Counted from the stretch's first letter, positions 1 to 6,664 are shown. The stretch is DNA of 8,605 nucleotides from Nitrospirota bacterium (GCA_020028195.1 JAHWYE010000054.1:1-8605); one strand, 5' to 3'. Made by a program: numbers and translations. The notes: generated from the letters alone by a model not told the origin.

Positions 1-78
1 GTGGACGCGCTCGTCGCCTTTCTCTCGACGCTGAAGAATACCTCGGTGAATACGCCCAAGCCGGTCAAAAAGAAATAA
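1..78 (+). CDS. C-terminal end of a gene, probably a c-type cytochrome (partial)
   Basis: An open frame enters from the left edge and ends at TAA (76-78), giving 25 visible residues. The start VDALVAFLSTLKN resembles the last helix of a class I cytochrome c, where a 'D-x-L-V-A-F-L-x-x-L' pattern closes the heme domain; a basic tail ending in KPVKKK follows. The heme motif would lie outside the window, so the family call is an inference from this short helix and from the many cytochrome c genes downstream. It ends one base before the GTG start of the Rieske gene, which has only a weak ribosome binding site, so the two are probably translationally coupled in one operon. Confidence 0.55.
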   Translation: MDALVAFLSTLKNTSVNTPKPVKKK

Positions 79-79
79 C

Positions 80-1021
80 GTGCAACCCAAGCTCAAATCC
101 AAAGTCAGGTGCACCGACCGGGAGGTCGGCGAAGTCACGAGGGTCATCGTCGATCCCTTGTCACGCGAGGTCAGCCACATCGTAGTGGGACGGAATGGCG
201 CCGGCGTGCCCGAGCGCCAGATCCCCGCGTCCACGATTGAGGCAGTGACGGACGATACGGTCGAGCTGCGGGCCCCGTCAAGCGAGTTGAATCAATTCCC
301 GGTCTTCCGGCGGGATGAGTATGTGACTATCCATGAGGTGGAGATCGCGCACCTCGAGGATCATCTGCACGTCCAGCCTGGCGAAGTGCTGGTGCCGCTG
401 CCCGAGCTGGAGCGCAACGTCAAGCGCCGGACCTTTTTCACCAACCTGACGCATGCGATCGGCGCCTTAATCGCCCTCCCGCTGGTGTATCCGGTTCTCA
501 GGTACGTGATGAAGCCCATGTATGCGCCGTTCGACAACCGGTGGCTCAAAATCGGCAACGTGAACAGGATCAAAGCGGATGATGTAGGCGTCCAGTTCAA
601 GTTCAAAAAGACCGTCAAGGAAGCCTTCATGCCGGAGGCTGAGGTCGACAAGAATGTCTGGGTCCTGAAAGCCTCGCCCCCGGTCCTGGAGGAGGTGTAC
701 AAGAGCAAGGATATGGAGTTCCGCGATCATACCGGCGGCGTGATCTGGACGAACAAGCGGGACGTTCCCTATGTGGCCTATTCGGGCAAGTGCCCTCACC
801 TGGGGTGTGGGTACAAGTGGCGGAACGTGCCGAAGCTCGGTCGGCAAATCTTCCTGTGCCCCTGTCATTTGAGCATCTACGATGCCAGCGGAAAAGTGCT
901 GGATGGGCCGGCCCCTCGCCCGCTGGACCCTGTTCCGATCCGCGTGGCGACCAACGGTGACATCGAAATTATCGATGTCGAGTACAAGGCTGGGACGAAA
1001 GTCCAAACCCGGATTGTCTGA
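80..1021 (+). CDS. Rieske [2Fe-2S] protein with N-terminal PRC-barrel domain
   Basis: 313 residues from a GTG start. Residues about 5-68 read as a PRC-barrel domain (the VGEVTRVIVDP segment and a following 'SHIVVGRNG' strand). A single hydrophobic segment follows at about 122-143, then a C-terminal Rieske domain (about 190-300). The cluster ligands are visible: C238-P-H240-L-G-C243 and C260-P-C262-H263, with C238/H240/C260/H263 as ligands and C243-C262 as the likely disulfide. The second box reads CHLSIY instead of the usual CHGSxY, but the Ser and Tyr that raise the redox potential are kept (S265, Y267). The downstream GPAPRPL stretch is the typical Pro loop. It should pass electrons from quinol at the cytochrome b Qo site to a c-type cytochrome on the periplasmic side. 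The GTG start is needed to keep the PRC barrel whole; no good Shine-Dalgarno precedes it. The stop overlaps the cytochrome b start by one base (TGATG). Confidence 0.93.
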   Translation: MQPKLKSKVRCTDREVGEVTRVIVDPLSREVSHIVVGRNGAGVPERQIPASTIEAVTDDTVELRAPSSELNQFPVFRRDEYVTIHEVEIAHLEDHLHVQPGEVLVPLPELERNVKRRTFFTNLTHAIGALIALPLVYPVLRYVMKPMYAPFDNRWLKIGNVNRIKADDVGVQFKFKKTVKEAFMPEAEVDKNVWVLKASPPVLEEVYKSKDMEFRDHTGGVIWTNKRDVPYVAYSGKCPHLGCGYKWRNVPKLGRQIFLCPCHLSIYDASGKVLDGPAPRPLDPVPIRVATNGDIEIIDVEYKAGTKVQTRIV

Positions 1022-2115
1022 TGAACAGCCAACCGTCCCTGCTGGAGAAAGTGTTCGCGTTCGTGGATGAGCGGGTAGGCCTGAAGACCATTCAGGCCAA
1101 GATGCTCAATGAGCCGGTGCCCGGCGGATCGCGCTGGGCCTACGTGTTCGGCTCCTGTCTCCTGTTCATCTTCATCATGCAGGCGGTGACCGGCATCCTG
1201 CTCATGTTCTATTACGTCCCGAGCGCGGACCACGCCTACGCCAGTACCCAATACATCATCCACGAAGTGGATTATGGGTGGTTCCTGTTGAGTTACCACT
1301 TCTGGGGATCGTCGGCGATGGTGGTGATGGTGTTCACTCATATGTCACAGGTCTTTCTATGGGGTGCGTACAAGAAGCCGCGCGAGATGGTCTGGCTGGT
1401 CGGGCTGGCGTTGTTTGGTCTCGTGATGGCGTTCGGCTTTACCGGGTATCTGCTTCCGTGGGATCAGCGTGCCTACTGGGCGACCACGGTTGGCGTGGAG
1501 ATCATGGACAAGACGCCCGTTGTAGGCGACTTCATCGCCCGGTTCCTGAAAGGCGGACCCACTCCGGGCCAAATGACCCTCAGCCGGTTCTTCGTGATTC
1601 ACGTCATGATCCTTCCGGCGGCGCTGATGGGACTGGCGGGGCTCCATCTCTTCCTGTTCCGGAAAGCTGGTCCGGCAGGTCCATTTCAAGGAAGCGTGGA
1701 GGAGCTGAAGGCCAAGACCGACTACTTCTTTCCGCGGCAGGTCTGGAAGGACGTGGTCGCGATGGCCGCGGTGTTCTTCACAATCTGTAGCCTGGCCTTC
1801 ATCGAGCCGGTTCAGCTGCTGGAGGAAGCGACGCCGGATCCGGGGGACTATCACCCGGAGCCGGAGTGGTACTTCCTGTTTCTGTTCCAAATGTTGCGCT
1901 TGAAGATCTTTTCCGGGGAGTTTGGGCAGTTCCTGGCCGGGGTGGCCATTCCGAATGCCTTCCTATTGCTGCTGGCCGCGCTGCCATTTATCGACCGGAA
2001 TCCGGAGCGGAACATTTTCAAGCGGCCGATTGCATTGGTCGGCTGGATCGTCGTGATGGCCGGCATTCTGATTTTTACTGTCTCGGCGATCATTAATCGA
2101 GAGTTCTTGGACTAG
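1021..2115 (+). CDS. Cytochrome b of a bc/b6f-type quinol oxidoreductase (fused b6 + subunit IV)
   Basis: 364 residues and seven predicted helices (about 38-66, 88-110, 122-145, 188-213, 242-262, 303-323, 335-358). This matches cytochrome b6 (four helices) joined to subunit IV (three helices), not the eight-helix mitochondrial type. Heme ligands are H93 and H107 in helix B and H194 and H209 in helix D. The helix D pair is 15 apart, the b6-type spacing (14 in bc1), and the helix B pair is 14 apart. The Qo-site PEWY motif is intact at 281-284. The 'FGFTGYLLPWDQ' region is the conserved cd-loop start. Aligning helix A with plant b6, the Cys that binds the extra heme cn/ci appears to be replaced by V42, so that heme is probably absent. 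It forms the quinol-oxidising core with the Rieske protein; translation probably depends on the overlapping upstream stop. Confidence 0.95.
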   Translation: MNSQPSLLEKVFAFVDERVGLKTIQAKMLNEPVPGGSRWAYVFGSCLLFIFIMQAVTGILLMFYYVPSADHAYASTQYIIHEVDYGWFLLSYHFWGSSAMVVMVFTHMSQVFLWGAYKKPREMVWLVGLALFGLVMAFGFTGYLLPWDQRAYWATTVGVEIMDKTPVVGDFIARFLKGGPTPGQMTLSRFFVIHVMILPAALMGLAGLHLFLFRKAGPAGPFQGSVEELKAKTDYFFPRQVWKDVVAMAAVFFTICSLAFIEPVQLLEEATPDPGDYHPEPEWYFLFLFQMLRLKIFSGEFGQFLAGVAIPNAFLLLLAALPFIDRNPERNIFKRPIALVGWIVVMAGILIFTVSAIINREFLD

Positions 2116-2157
2116 TGCCGTCATTCATCCTGCAACCTTCATAATTTGAATCGTGGT

Positions 2158-3087
2158 ATGACCGGTCAGGCCTCGAACATGTCGTCAGTAAAGCTGGGTC
2201 TGGCTGTCGCATGGCCGGCTTTCTGGACGGGCGTTCCGATCAAGGTTGTCATAGCCCTGCTGCTCCTGGCGACGGGCCTGCATCCGTGGGAGATGCCCGG
2301 GCTGGCATTTCTTCTTCTGCTCTCCATTCCCATCGACATCTGGGCCCTTGGTCTGAGCTCCAGGACGGTCTTCCTGGAGCGACTCCACCTTCAACCACCG
2401 GCCCTGGTCGGACTGACTCTGTGGTGGCAGGCGACGCTGTTCAGTGCCCTGTACCTGCCGATTGCCTACCTCATCGGGAGCCAGGCGGTCGCCGGCGCCC
2501 AGGCCGTCGCGAGCAGAATGTTTGAACTGGAACTGCTCAAGACCATGCCGGTGCCGGAGCGGATCAGCATCGAGCTCACCATGTGGGGCAGCGCTGCCGC
2601 CGTGGTCTTGCTGGTCCTGGCGCTGGGATGGTTGTTCGGATTTGGTCGGATTGTCGGTAGGCAGGTGGCCACAGCCAGGCCGGCGGCGGAGCCCTATCAG
2701 GCGCTCGTCCGTCAGTGGGACCTCCTGAGGGTTCCCGACGACCAACCTCTTGTCTTGACTGTGCTCGCGGCATCCGGCGTGACGCTGGTCGTCTTGTTTT
2801 GGGCGTTCATGCCGGTCAGCACTCCGCATCCCCACGAACTGTATGAAAAGCCGCAGGAGAAAGTGGGGCCGCCCCTCAAGCCGGCTGAGGCCTTGCAGAA
2901 GACCGAGAAACTCATCGCTCAGGCCGAATCGGCTGTCCAGGCGCTTGAGGCCAAGGCGAAGAAGGACGTCAAAAACAAGGGCAAGAACAAGGGAACCGGG
3001 AAGGAAGCCGCCCCGTCGAAGGCCGACCAGCCCAAGGCCGGCAAAACGGAGACGACTCCTGGGAATGCCGCTGCGCCGACGCGTTGA
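2158..3087 (+). CDS. Uncharacterised five-helix membrane protein with Lys/Ala-rich tail
   Basis: I do not recognise this family. About 309 residues from the ATG at 2158. The start is uncertain: a TTG at 2146 and an ATG at 2179 are in frame, and no strong ribosome binding site marks any of them. There are five hydrophobic segments: one near WTGVPIKVVIALLLLATGL, one from MPGLAFLLLLSIPIDIW, one around LVGLTLWWQATLFSALYLPI, one around AAAVVLLVLALGWLFGFG, and one around LTVLAASGVTLVVLFWAF. An HPHELYEK stretch follows the last helix. The C-terminal 70-80 residues are very rich in Lys, Ala and Glu; the first part (PAEALQKTEKLIAQAESAVQ) looks like a coiled coil and the end like a disordered basic tail. 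No CXXCH or metal-binding cluster is seen. Its place between cytochrome b and the CydA-like gene suggests an accessory or assembly subunit of the same complex, which is inference. Confidence 0.8.
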   Translation: MTGQASNMSSVKLGLAVAWPAFWTGVPIKVVIALLLLATGLHPWEMPGLAFLLLLSIPIDIWALGLSSRTVFLERLHLQPPALVGLTLWWQATLFSALYLPIAYLIGSQAVAGAQAVASRMFELELLKTMPVPERISIELTMWGSAAAVVLLVLALGWLFGFGRIVGRQVATARPAAEPYQALVRQWDLLRVPDDQPLVLTVLAASGVTLVVLFWAFMPVSTPHPHELYEKPQEKVGPPLKPAEALQKTEKLIAQAESAVQALEAKAKKDVKNKGKNKGTGKEAAPSKADQPKAGKTETTPGNAAAPTR

Positions 3088-3117
3088 GACCGCACAGGCC
3101 TTCCCCTGCGCGCGGAC

Positions 3118-3123
3118 GAGGAG
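3118..3123 (+). promoter_or_regulatory. Ribosome binding site deciding the CydA-like start
   Basis: GAGGAG lies 6 bases before the ATG at 3130 and touches the in-frame ATG at 3124. Spacing favours 3130, which shortens the protein by two residues. The choice does not affect the signal peptide or any ligand. Confidence 0.6.
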
Positions 3124-3129
3124 ATGTCC

Positions 3130-4995
3130 ATGACAACCCACGGCGAACATCCGAGGCGACTCATCAGCTTGCTGCGCAGACGGGGATCGTCGCTCGCGGG
3201 GCTGCTCTCACTCATCGGTCTGCTACTCGCGCCTGCGCTGGGCTTGGCACAGGAGGCCTCGAGTGCGGCGGCAGTCGCCTATCGTGATATTCCTCAACTC
3301 GGCGGCAGCCGGAACATTATCTGGGTCATCGCGCAGCAGCATCTGCTCCTGGCCGGATTCGTGCTGGGGGTCCCGATCTTTGCGTGGGTCTGCGAGATTG
3401 TGGGCTGGAAGACCGGTGAGAAGCGGTACGACAAGCTGGCCAAGGAGTTCACGAAGCTCCTCACCTCCGCCTACGCGACCACCGCCCTGTTCGGGGGGAT
3501 CCTCCTCTTCCTGCTCATCGGCTTCTACCCGAAACTGATGAACTACCTGGCGGACATCTTTTTTCCGTCCTTCGTCGTGTATAGCGCCTTGTTCCTTCTG
3601 GAAACGGTGACGCTCTATCTCTACTGGTATGGCTGGGACACGATGCAGGGAGGCGGCATGAAAGTGCTGCACCTGTTTCTGGGCTTTCTCCTGAACGTGT
3701 TCGCGTTCTTCATCATGATCGTCCCGAACTCGTGGGCGACGTTCCAGGCCAGCCCCGTCGTGATCACGGAAGGGTCCAGCCTGGCCCGTGCCTGGGCTGC
3801 CACCTGGAACCCCACCTGGTGGCCGGTGAATGTGCACAGACTGATTGCCAATGTCGTGCTGGGTGGCTTCATCTGCGGCGCCTATGCTGGCGTTCGATAC
3901 CTGTCGGTGACCACAGCAGAGGAGCGCGATCATTACGACTGGATGGGCTATGTCGGGAACTTCATCGGCGTCTTCGGCATGCTGCCGCTGCCCTTCGCCG
4001 GATACTGGTTGATGCGCGAGGTGTATCAGTACAACCAGCAGATGGGGATTACGTTGATGGGCGGGTTCCTCTCCTGGTTGTTCATCCTGCAGGCCGTGCT
4101 GATCGGCGCGCTCTTTCTGGGCGCGAACTATTATTTCTGGTTGGGGATCACGCACCGCATCCCGGGGGCCGAAGCGAAATACCGCAAGCCGATCATGGCG
4201 ATGCTGATCATCCTCCTGCTCTGCCTGGGTGTCTGGATGACCCCCCATTCCCTCGTCGCCAGCCTGGAAGAAGCTCAGAAAATGGGCGGGACCCATCATC
4301 CCCTCTTGGGGGTGTTCGGGGTGATGTCGGCCAAGATGACCGTGGTCAATCTCATGATCCTGGTGACGTTCATGAGCTTTGTCATCTACTGGCGAGCCGG
4401 CAAGCAGGAGACAGCCACCTGGGCCAAAGTCGCCAATGCGGTCATGGGCGGTGTGCTCGGCATCGCCGCGATCGTGGTGATCGTGCTGGGCGTCTGGGGG
4501 TACTTCGTACCGGCCATCGTCCGGATCAACACCTTCTCGGTGGCCCAGGTGTTGATCGTCTTGTTCGTGATGCTCACGATCACGCCATTGACCGCGGTGC
4601 TTTTGCGCAGCGCCAGAACCACCACCGAAATGGTCTGGGGGCGCATGCCGCCGAGGGCCGGCTATGCGCTCGTCATGAACGCGGTCATGGTAATTCTGCT
4701 CATGACCCTCATGGGCTACGCGCGGTCCTCCTCCCGGGTGCACTGGCACATCTACGGGGTGATGCGAGACTCTTCGCAGTACGCCTATTCGCCGGCGCTG
4801 GGCTATGCGGCGGCCTTCATGTCTCTCAATACGTTTATGTTTTGCATGCTCGTGGCCTTTATTTTCTGGGTGGCCACGATGGGGGATCAGGGAAAGGCGA
4901 CGGGCTCGGGATCCAAGGGAAAAGTTCCTGCGGGCGCGTTTCCGGCGATGGCTGGTGGATCGCCGGCGCTGGATGAGACGGGGCGAAAGGGCTGA
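3130..4995 (+). CDS. CydA-like (cytochrome bd oxidase subunit I-related) protein, divergent
   Basis: About 621 residues; numbering is from the ATG at 3130, chosen because GAGGAG at 3118-3123 is 6 bases upstream, while an ATG at 3124 directly abuts it. A signal peptide-like segment (to about residue 40, ending ALGLAQ) is followed by about 13 hydrophobic segments; E. coli CydA has nine and 522 residues. By-eye alignment to E. coli CydA places H71 at H19 (high-spin heme), H236 at H186 and M403 at M393 (both heme b558), and E158 at E107. E99 aligns with V150. The Q-loop Lys/Glu residues and the GRQPW motif, including E445, have no counterpart. The last two helices and the 'VHWHIYGVMRD' loop are extra. 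These traits fit the divergent bd-like proteins of Nitrospira, which are proposed to use cytochrome c rather than quinol or to have another role. No cydB is adjacent. Oxygen reduction is plausible but not shown by the sequence. Confidence 0.85.
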   Translation: MTTHGEHPRRLISLLRRRGSSLAGLLSLIGLLLAPALGLAQEASSAAAVAYRDIPQLGGSRNIIWVIAQQHLLLAGFVLGVPIFAWVCEIVGWKTGEKRYDKLAKEFTKLLTSAYATTALFGGILLFLLIGFYPKLMNYLADIFFPSFVVYSALFLLETVTLYLYWYGWDTMQGGGMKVLHLFLGFLLNVFAFFIMIVPNSWATFQASPVVITEGSSLARAWAATWNPTWWPVNVHRLIANVVLGGFICGAYAGVRYLSVTTAEERDHYDWMGYVGNFIGVFGMLPLPFAGYWLMREVYQYNQQMGITLMGGFLSWLFILQAVLIGALFLGANYYFWLGITHRIPGAEAKYRKPIMAMLIILLLCLGVWMTPHSLVASLEEAQKMGGTHHPLLGVFGVMSAKMTVVNLMILVTFMSFVIYWRAGKQETATWAKVANAVMGGVLGIAAIVVIVLGVWGYFVPAIVRINTFSVAQVLIVLFVMLTITPLTAVLLRSARTTTEMVWGRMPPRAGYALVMNAVMVILLMTLMGYARSSSRVHWHIYGVMRDSSQYAYSPALGYAAAFMSLNTFMFCMLVAFIFWVATMGDQGKATGSGSKGKVPAGAFPAMAGGSPALDETGRKG

Positions 4996-5064
4996 TTCCC
5001 GTGCTCGGTCACCGCGCCCACTTAGAAGAGACGGCTCAGTGGCGACCAGGGAATTCCCGTGCTC
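4995..5064. repeat. Short direct repeat pair, 12 bases, identical
   Basis: ATTCCCGTGCTC occurs at 4995-5006, starting on the last base of the CydA-like stop codon, and again at 5053-5064, overlapping the left arm of the inverted repeat. It may be a trace of insertion or slippage; 12 bases is short enough that chance is possible in GC-rich DNA. Confidence 0.45.
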
Positions 5065-5126
5065 CCGCAGCGCGCGGCCTCGGAAGGCCCTCGCTGGACG
5101 GGCGCAGTAGGAATCCCCTGGTCGCC
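5041..5126. repeat. Long inverted repeat, 17-base arms
   Basis: The left arm GGCGACCAGGGAATTCC (5041-5057) and right arm GGAATCCCCTGGTCGCC (5110-5126) are reverse complements except at one position. They are separated by 52 bases. CAG (5037-5039) and CTG (5127-5129) could extend the stem past a one-base bulge. As RNA this would be a stable stem enclosing a second hairpin. No T-run follows on either strand, so it is not a classical intrinsic terminator. It could be a mobile palindromic element, a processing site, or a transcript-stability structure between the two halves of the cluster. Confidence 0.75.
5069..5095. repeat. Small hairpin nested inside the inverted repeat
   Basis: GGCCT (5076-5080) and AGGCC (5085-5089) pair around a CGGA tetraloop. 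AGCG (5069-5072) and CGCT (5092-5095) pair outside a small internal loop. It sits in the loop of the larger 5041-5126 inverted repeat, so the whole can fold as a two-tier structure. Confidence 0.55.
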
Positions 5127-5182
5127 CTGCTCGAAAAAGGGGCTGCCGGTCGAAGAGGTATCCGCTGGACGGCCGCAGTTGG
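5093..5182. repeat. Direct repeat pair, 19 bases, 17 identical
   Basis: GCTGGACGGGCGCAGTAGG (5093-5111) recurs as GCTGGACGGCCGCAGTTGG (5164-5182), 71 bases apart. The first copy overlaps the right arm of the inverted repeat by two bases. Two copies this similar in non-coding DNA suggest a dispersed intergenic repeat unit that was duplicated or inserted here. Confidence 0.6.
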
Positions 5183-5253
5183 GTCAGCCTATCCGCCCCG
5201 CAGGGGAACACTCCAGCGCCTTGTAGGAGAGGGGAGGGTAAGAGGAAGAGCAT

Positions 5254-5850
5254 ATGAGCGAAGTCGCGTTGCTACAGTTGATTGGCTTGTGTGTGATTGG
5301 CGTCGGAGTGGCGATCCTCCTGTTTATCCAGGCTCGATTTGTCCGGGTGGTGGGGTTCGTCACTATTTTGCTGGGAATCTTCGCCCTGATTGCTCTGGGC
5401 GTTCCCCAGATGGCGTCGCTCCCGCCGGCGGAGGAGAAGTTCGACGTGGCTACCATTAAGACCCCGGCAGATATGGCCGCGATCGGCCAGAAGATTTTCT
5501 TTAGCAAGGGGCAATGTGCCCTCTGCCATTCGATCGGGCCCAGCGAGTCGGCTCGCTGCCCGGACTTGAAGGGAATCGGCGCCAAACTGACCAGAGAATT
5601 CATGTATGAGAGCCTGACGCAGCCCCAGGCCTATATTTACCTGGACTACCGGCACGAGGGGCCGCCGAAGCAATACCCGGCCCGGATGCCATTCATCAAC
5701 AAGAACCCGATCGGGCTGACAAACAATGAGATTCTCTCCGTGATCGCGTTCTTGCAGGAAATGAGCGGAGAACCGATTACGGTGAGCCCGTCTGAGATCA
5801 CGCAGCCGACCCAAACGGCGGCCGTGATTCCGATGGCCCATGGGCAATAA
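5254..5850 (+). CDS. Membrane-anchored monoheme cytochrome c (two N-terminal helices)
   Basis: 198 residues. Two hydrophobic segments (about 5-27 and 30-50) are followed by one class I cytochrome c domain with heme motif C88-A-L-C91-H92. M145 in YPARMPFINK is the likely sixth heme ligand; the closing helix is around NNEILSVIAFLQEM. A further Cys (C102) lies ten residues after the motif. The C-terminal 25 residues are a low-complexity Thr/Pro/Ala tail. AGAGGAAGAG at 5241-5250 gives a strong ribosome binding site. With two helices the heme domain would be expected on the periplasmic side only if the N-terminus is also outside, or if one segment is cleaved. It could carry electrons between the Rieske/cytochrome b part and the bd-like subunit or a soluble carrier. 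The exact partner is unknown. Confidence 0.9.
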   Translation: MSEVALLQLIGLCVIGVGVAILLFIQARFVRVVGFVTILLGIFALIALGVPQMASLPPAEEKFDVATIKTPADMAAIGQKIFFSKGQCALCHSIGPSESARCPDLKGIGAKLTREFMYESLTQPQAYIYLDYRHEGPPKQYPARMPFINKNPIGLTNNEILSVIAFLQEMSGEPITVSPSEITQPTQTAAVIPMAHGQ

Positions 5851-5883
5851 CTGTCCCGCCTCGACTGGAGGAAAGGTAGGGCT

Positions 5884-6621
5884 ATGAAAAGGAAGGGTAG
5901 GGCTCTAAAAGGCGGCGCATTGCTCAGCCCCGCGATCCTGATCGTCGGCATGTATCTGTTCTTGAAATTCGTCTTGCCCTTGTTCACGGCCCCGCTGCCG
6001 GCCAGCCTCATTTTTCTGTACCTCGCGCTGACCGTCACCGGTATTCTGATCTTCAACACCCTCAGCGGTGGTTCAATGGAGGCCTTCTTCGGCCCGATCT
6101 TCCGCTTTTTGAGTGGAGATGGACAGGCTGGTCCGATGAAAGTTGCGCGTCTCCTGGTGCTCATCCTGTTTCCGCTACTGGTGGGCTGGCAGACCTATGC
6201 GAGTACCGCTCCCAGCGACCATCCGCCGGCCGAAAACCGGACGATTCATCCGGCACCGCCCGGCGAGTTCGTCGGGCTTTCCAACCCGGTGCCGAACACG
6301 CCGGAGAACGTCATGATGGGCAAGGGGCTCTTTGCGGCATTCTGTTCGCCATGCCACGGGAACTTCGACGGCATGGGGCCGGCCGCCAAGGGTTTCACTC
6401 CTCCCCCGGCGAACTTCGTGGATCCTGGAACTATCGCGCAGCTCCAGGAGTCGTATGTGTTCTGGAGAATCAAGAACGGCGGGGTCGGCTTGCCCATCGA
6501 GGGGATGCCCTGGAAATCGGCGATGCCGCGGTGGGAGGTTGAGCTGAAGGACGAGCAGATTTGGAAAATCATCATGGGCGAATACGACGGGGCGCACCAG
6601 AAACCGAGGACGTGGGAATAA
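5884..6621 (+). CDS. Membrane-anchored monoheme cytochrome c (three N-terminal helices)
   Basis: 245 residues. A basic N-terminus leads into three hydrophobic segments (about 11-33, 38-59 and 86-104), then a single cytochrome c domain. The heme motif is C154-S-P-C157-H158 in a 'F-C-S-P-C-H-G-x-x-D-G-x-G-P-A-A-K-G' context, typical of cytochromes that accept electrons from membrane oxidoreductases. M208 or, more likely, M214 (KSAMPRW) is the distal ligand. The basic start and three helices fit an N-inside topology with the heme in the periplasm. GGAGG and GGTAGGG lie just upstream of the ATG. It is only 33 bases after the previous cytochrome gene and is probably co-transcribed. It is likely the anchored cytochrome c1-like or linker subunit of the complex, by context. 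Confidence 0.9.
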   Translation: MKRKGRALKGGALLSPAILIVGMYLFLKFVLPLFTAPLPASLIFLYLALTVTGILIFNTLSGGSMEAFFGPIFRFLSGDGQAGPMKVARLLVLILFPLLVGWQTYASTAPSDHPPAENRTIHPAPPGEFVGLSNPVPNTPENVMMGKGLFAAFCSPCHGNFDGMGPAAKGFTPPPANFVDPGTIAQLQESYVFWRIKNGGVGLPIEGMPWKSAMPRWEVELKDEQIWKIIMGEYDGAHQKPRTWE

Positions 6622-6664
6622 GTGTAGAGATGACGAAGATTTGCAGGAGAGAAAGGGCTGATCA

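Larger units (their letters stand above)
4996..5253. other. Gene-free gap with repeats inside the cluster
   Basis: A 258-base gap, the largest in the window; the other gaps are about 40 bases or less. I see no credible gene in it. It holds a long imperfect inverted repeat, a nested small hairpin and two direct-repeat pairs, listed separately. The last 30 bases are purine-rich (GGAGAGGGGAGGG, then AGAGGAAGAG at 5241-5250) and serve the next gene as a strong ribosome binding region. A separate promoter for the downstream cytochrome genes may lie here, but I cannot point to clear -35/-10 boxes. Confidence 0.6.

Noticed and set aside
3732..4976. A 414-codon open frame on the plus strand in another frame
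   Set aside because: It lies fully within the CydA-like gene, has shadow-type composition (Gly/Arg/His/Asp rich), and the CydA-like frame has conserved heme ligands and helices.
3130..4995. A heme-copper oxidase-like copper site in the CydA-like protein, suggested by the extra His residues
   Set aside because: His residues near 342, 373, 389-390 and 538-540 are scattered across different loops, and no H-P-E-V-Y or HH motif in heme-copper arrangement could be placed. It needs a model, so it is not claimed.
3223..5253. A very long open frame (676 codons) on the minus strand
   Set aside because: It is the antisense of the CydA-like gene, has an unnatural His/Arg/Gln/Asp-rich composition with no domain pattern, and comes from the codon bias of a GC-rich gene on the other strand.
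5001..5459. A possible small gene covering the intergenic gap
   Set aside because: It runs across the repeats and into the cytochrome gene in the wrong frame, has an Arg/Gly-rich composition and no ribosome binding site. The cytochrome start at 5254 is well supported.
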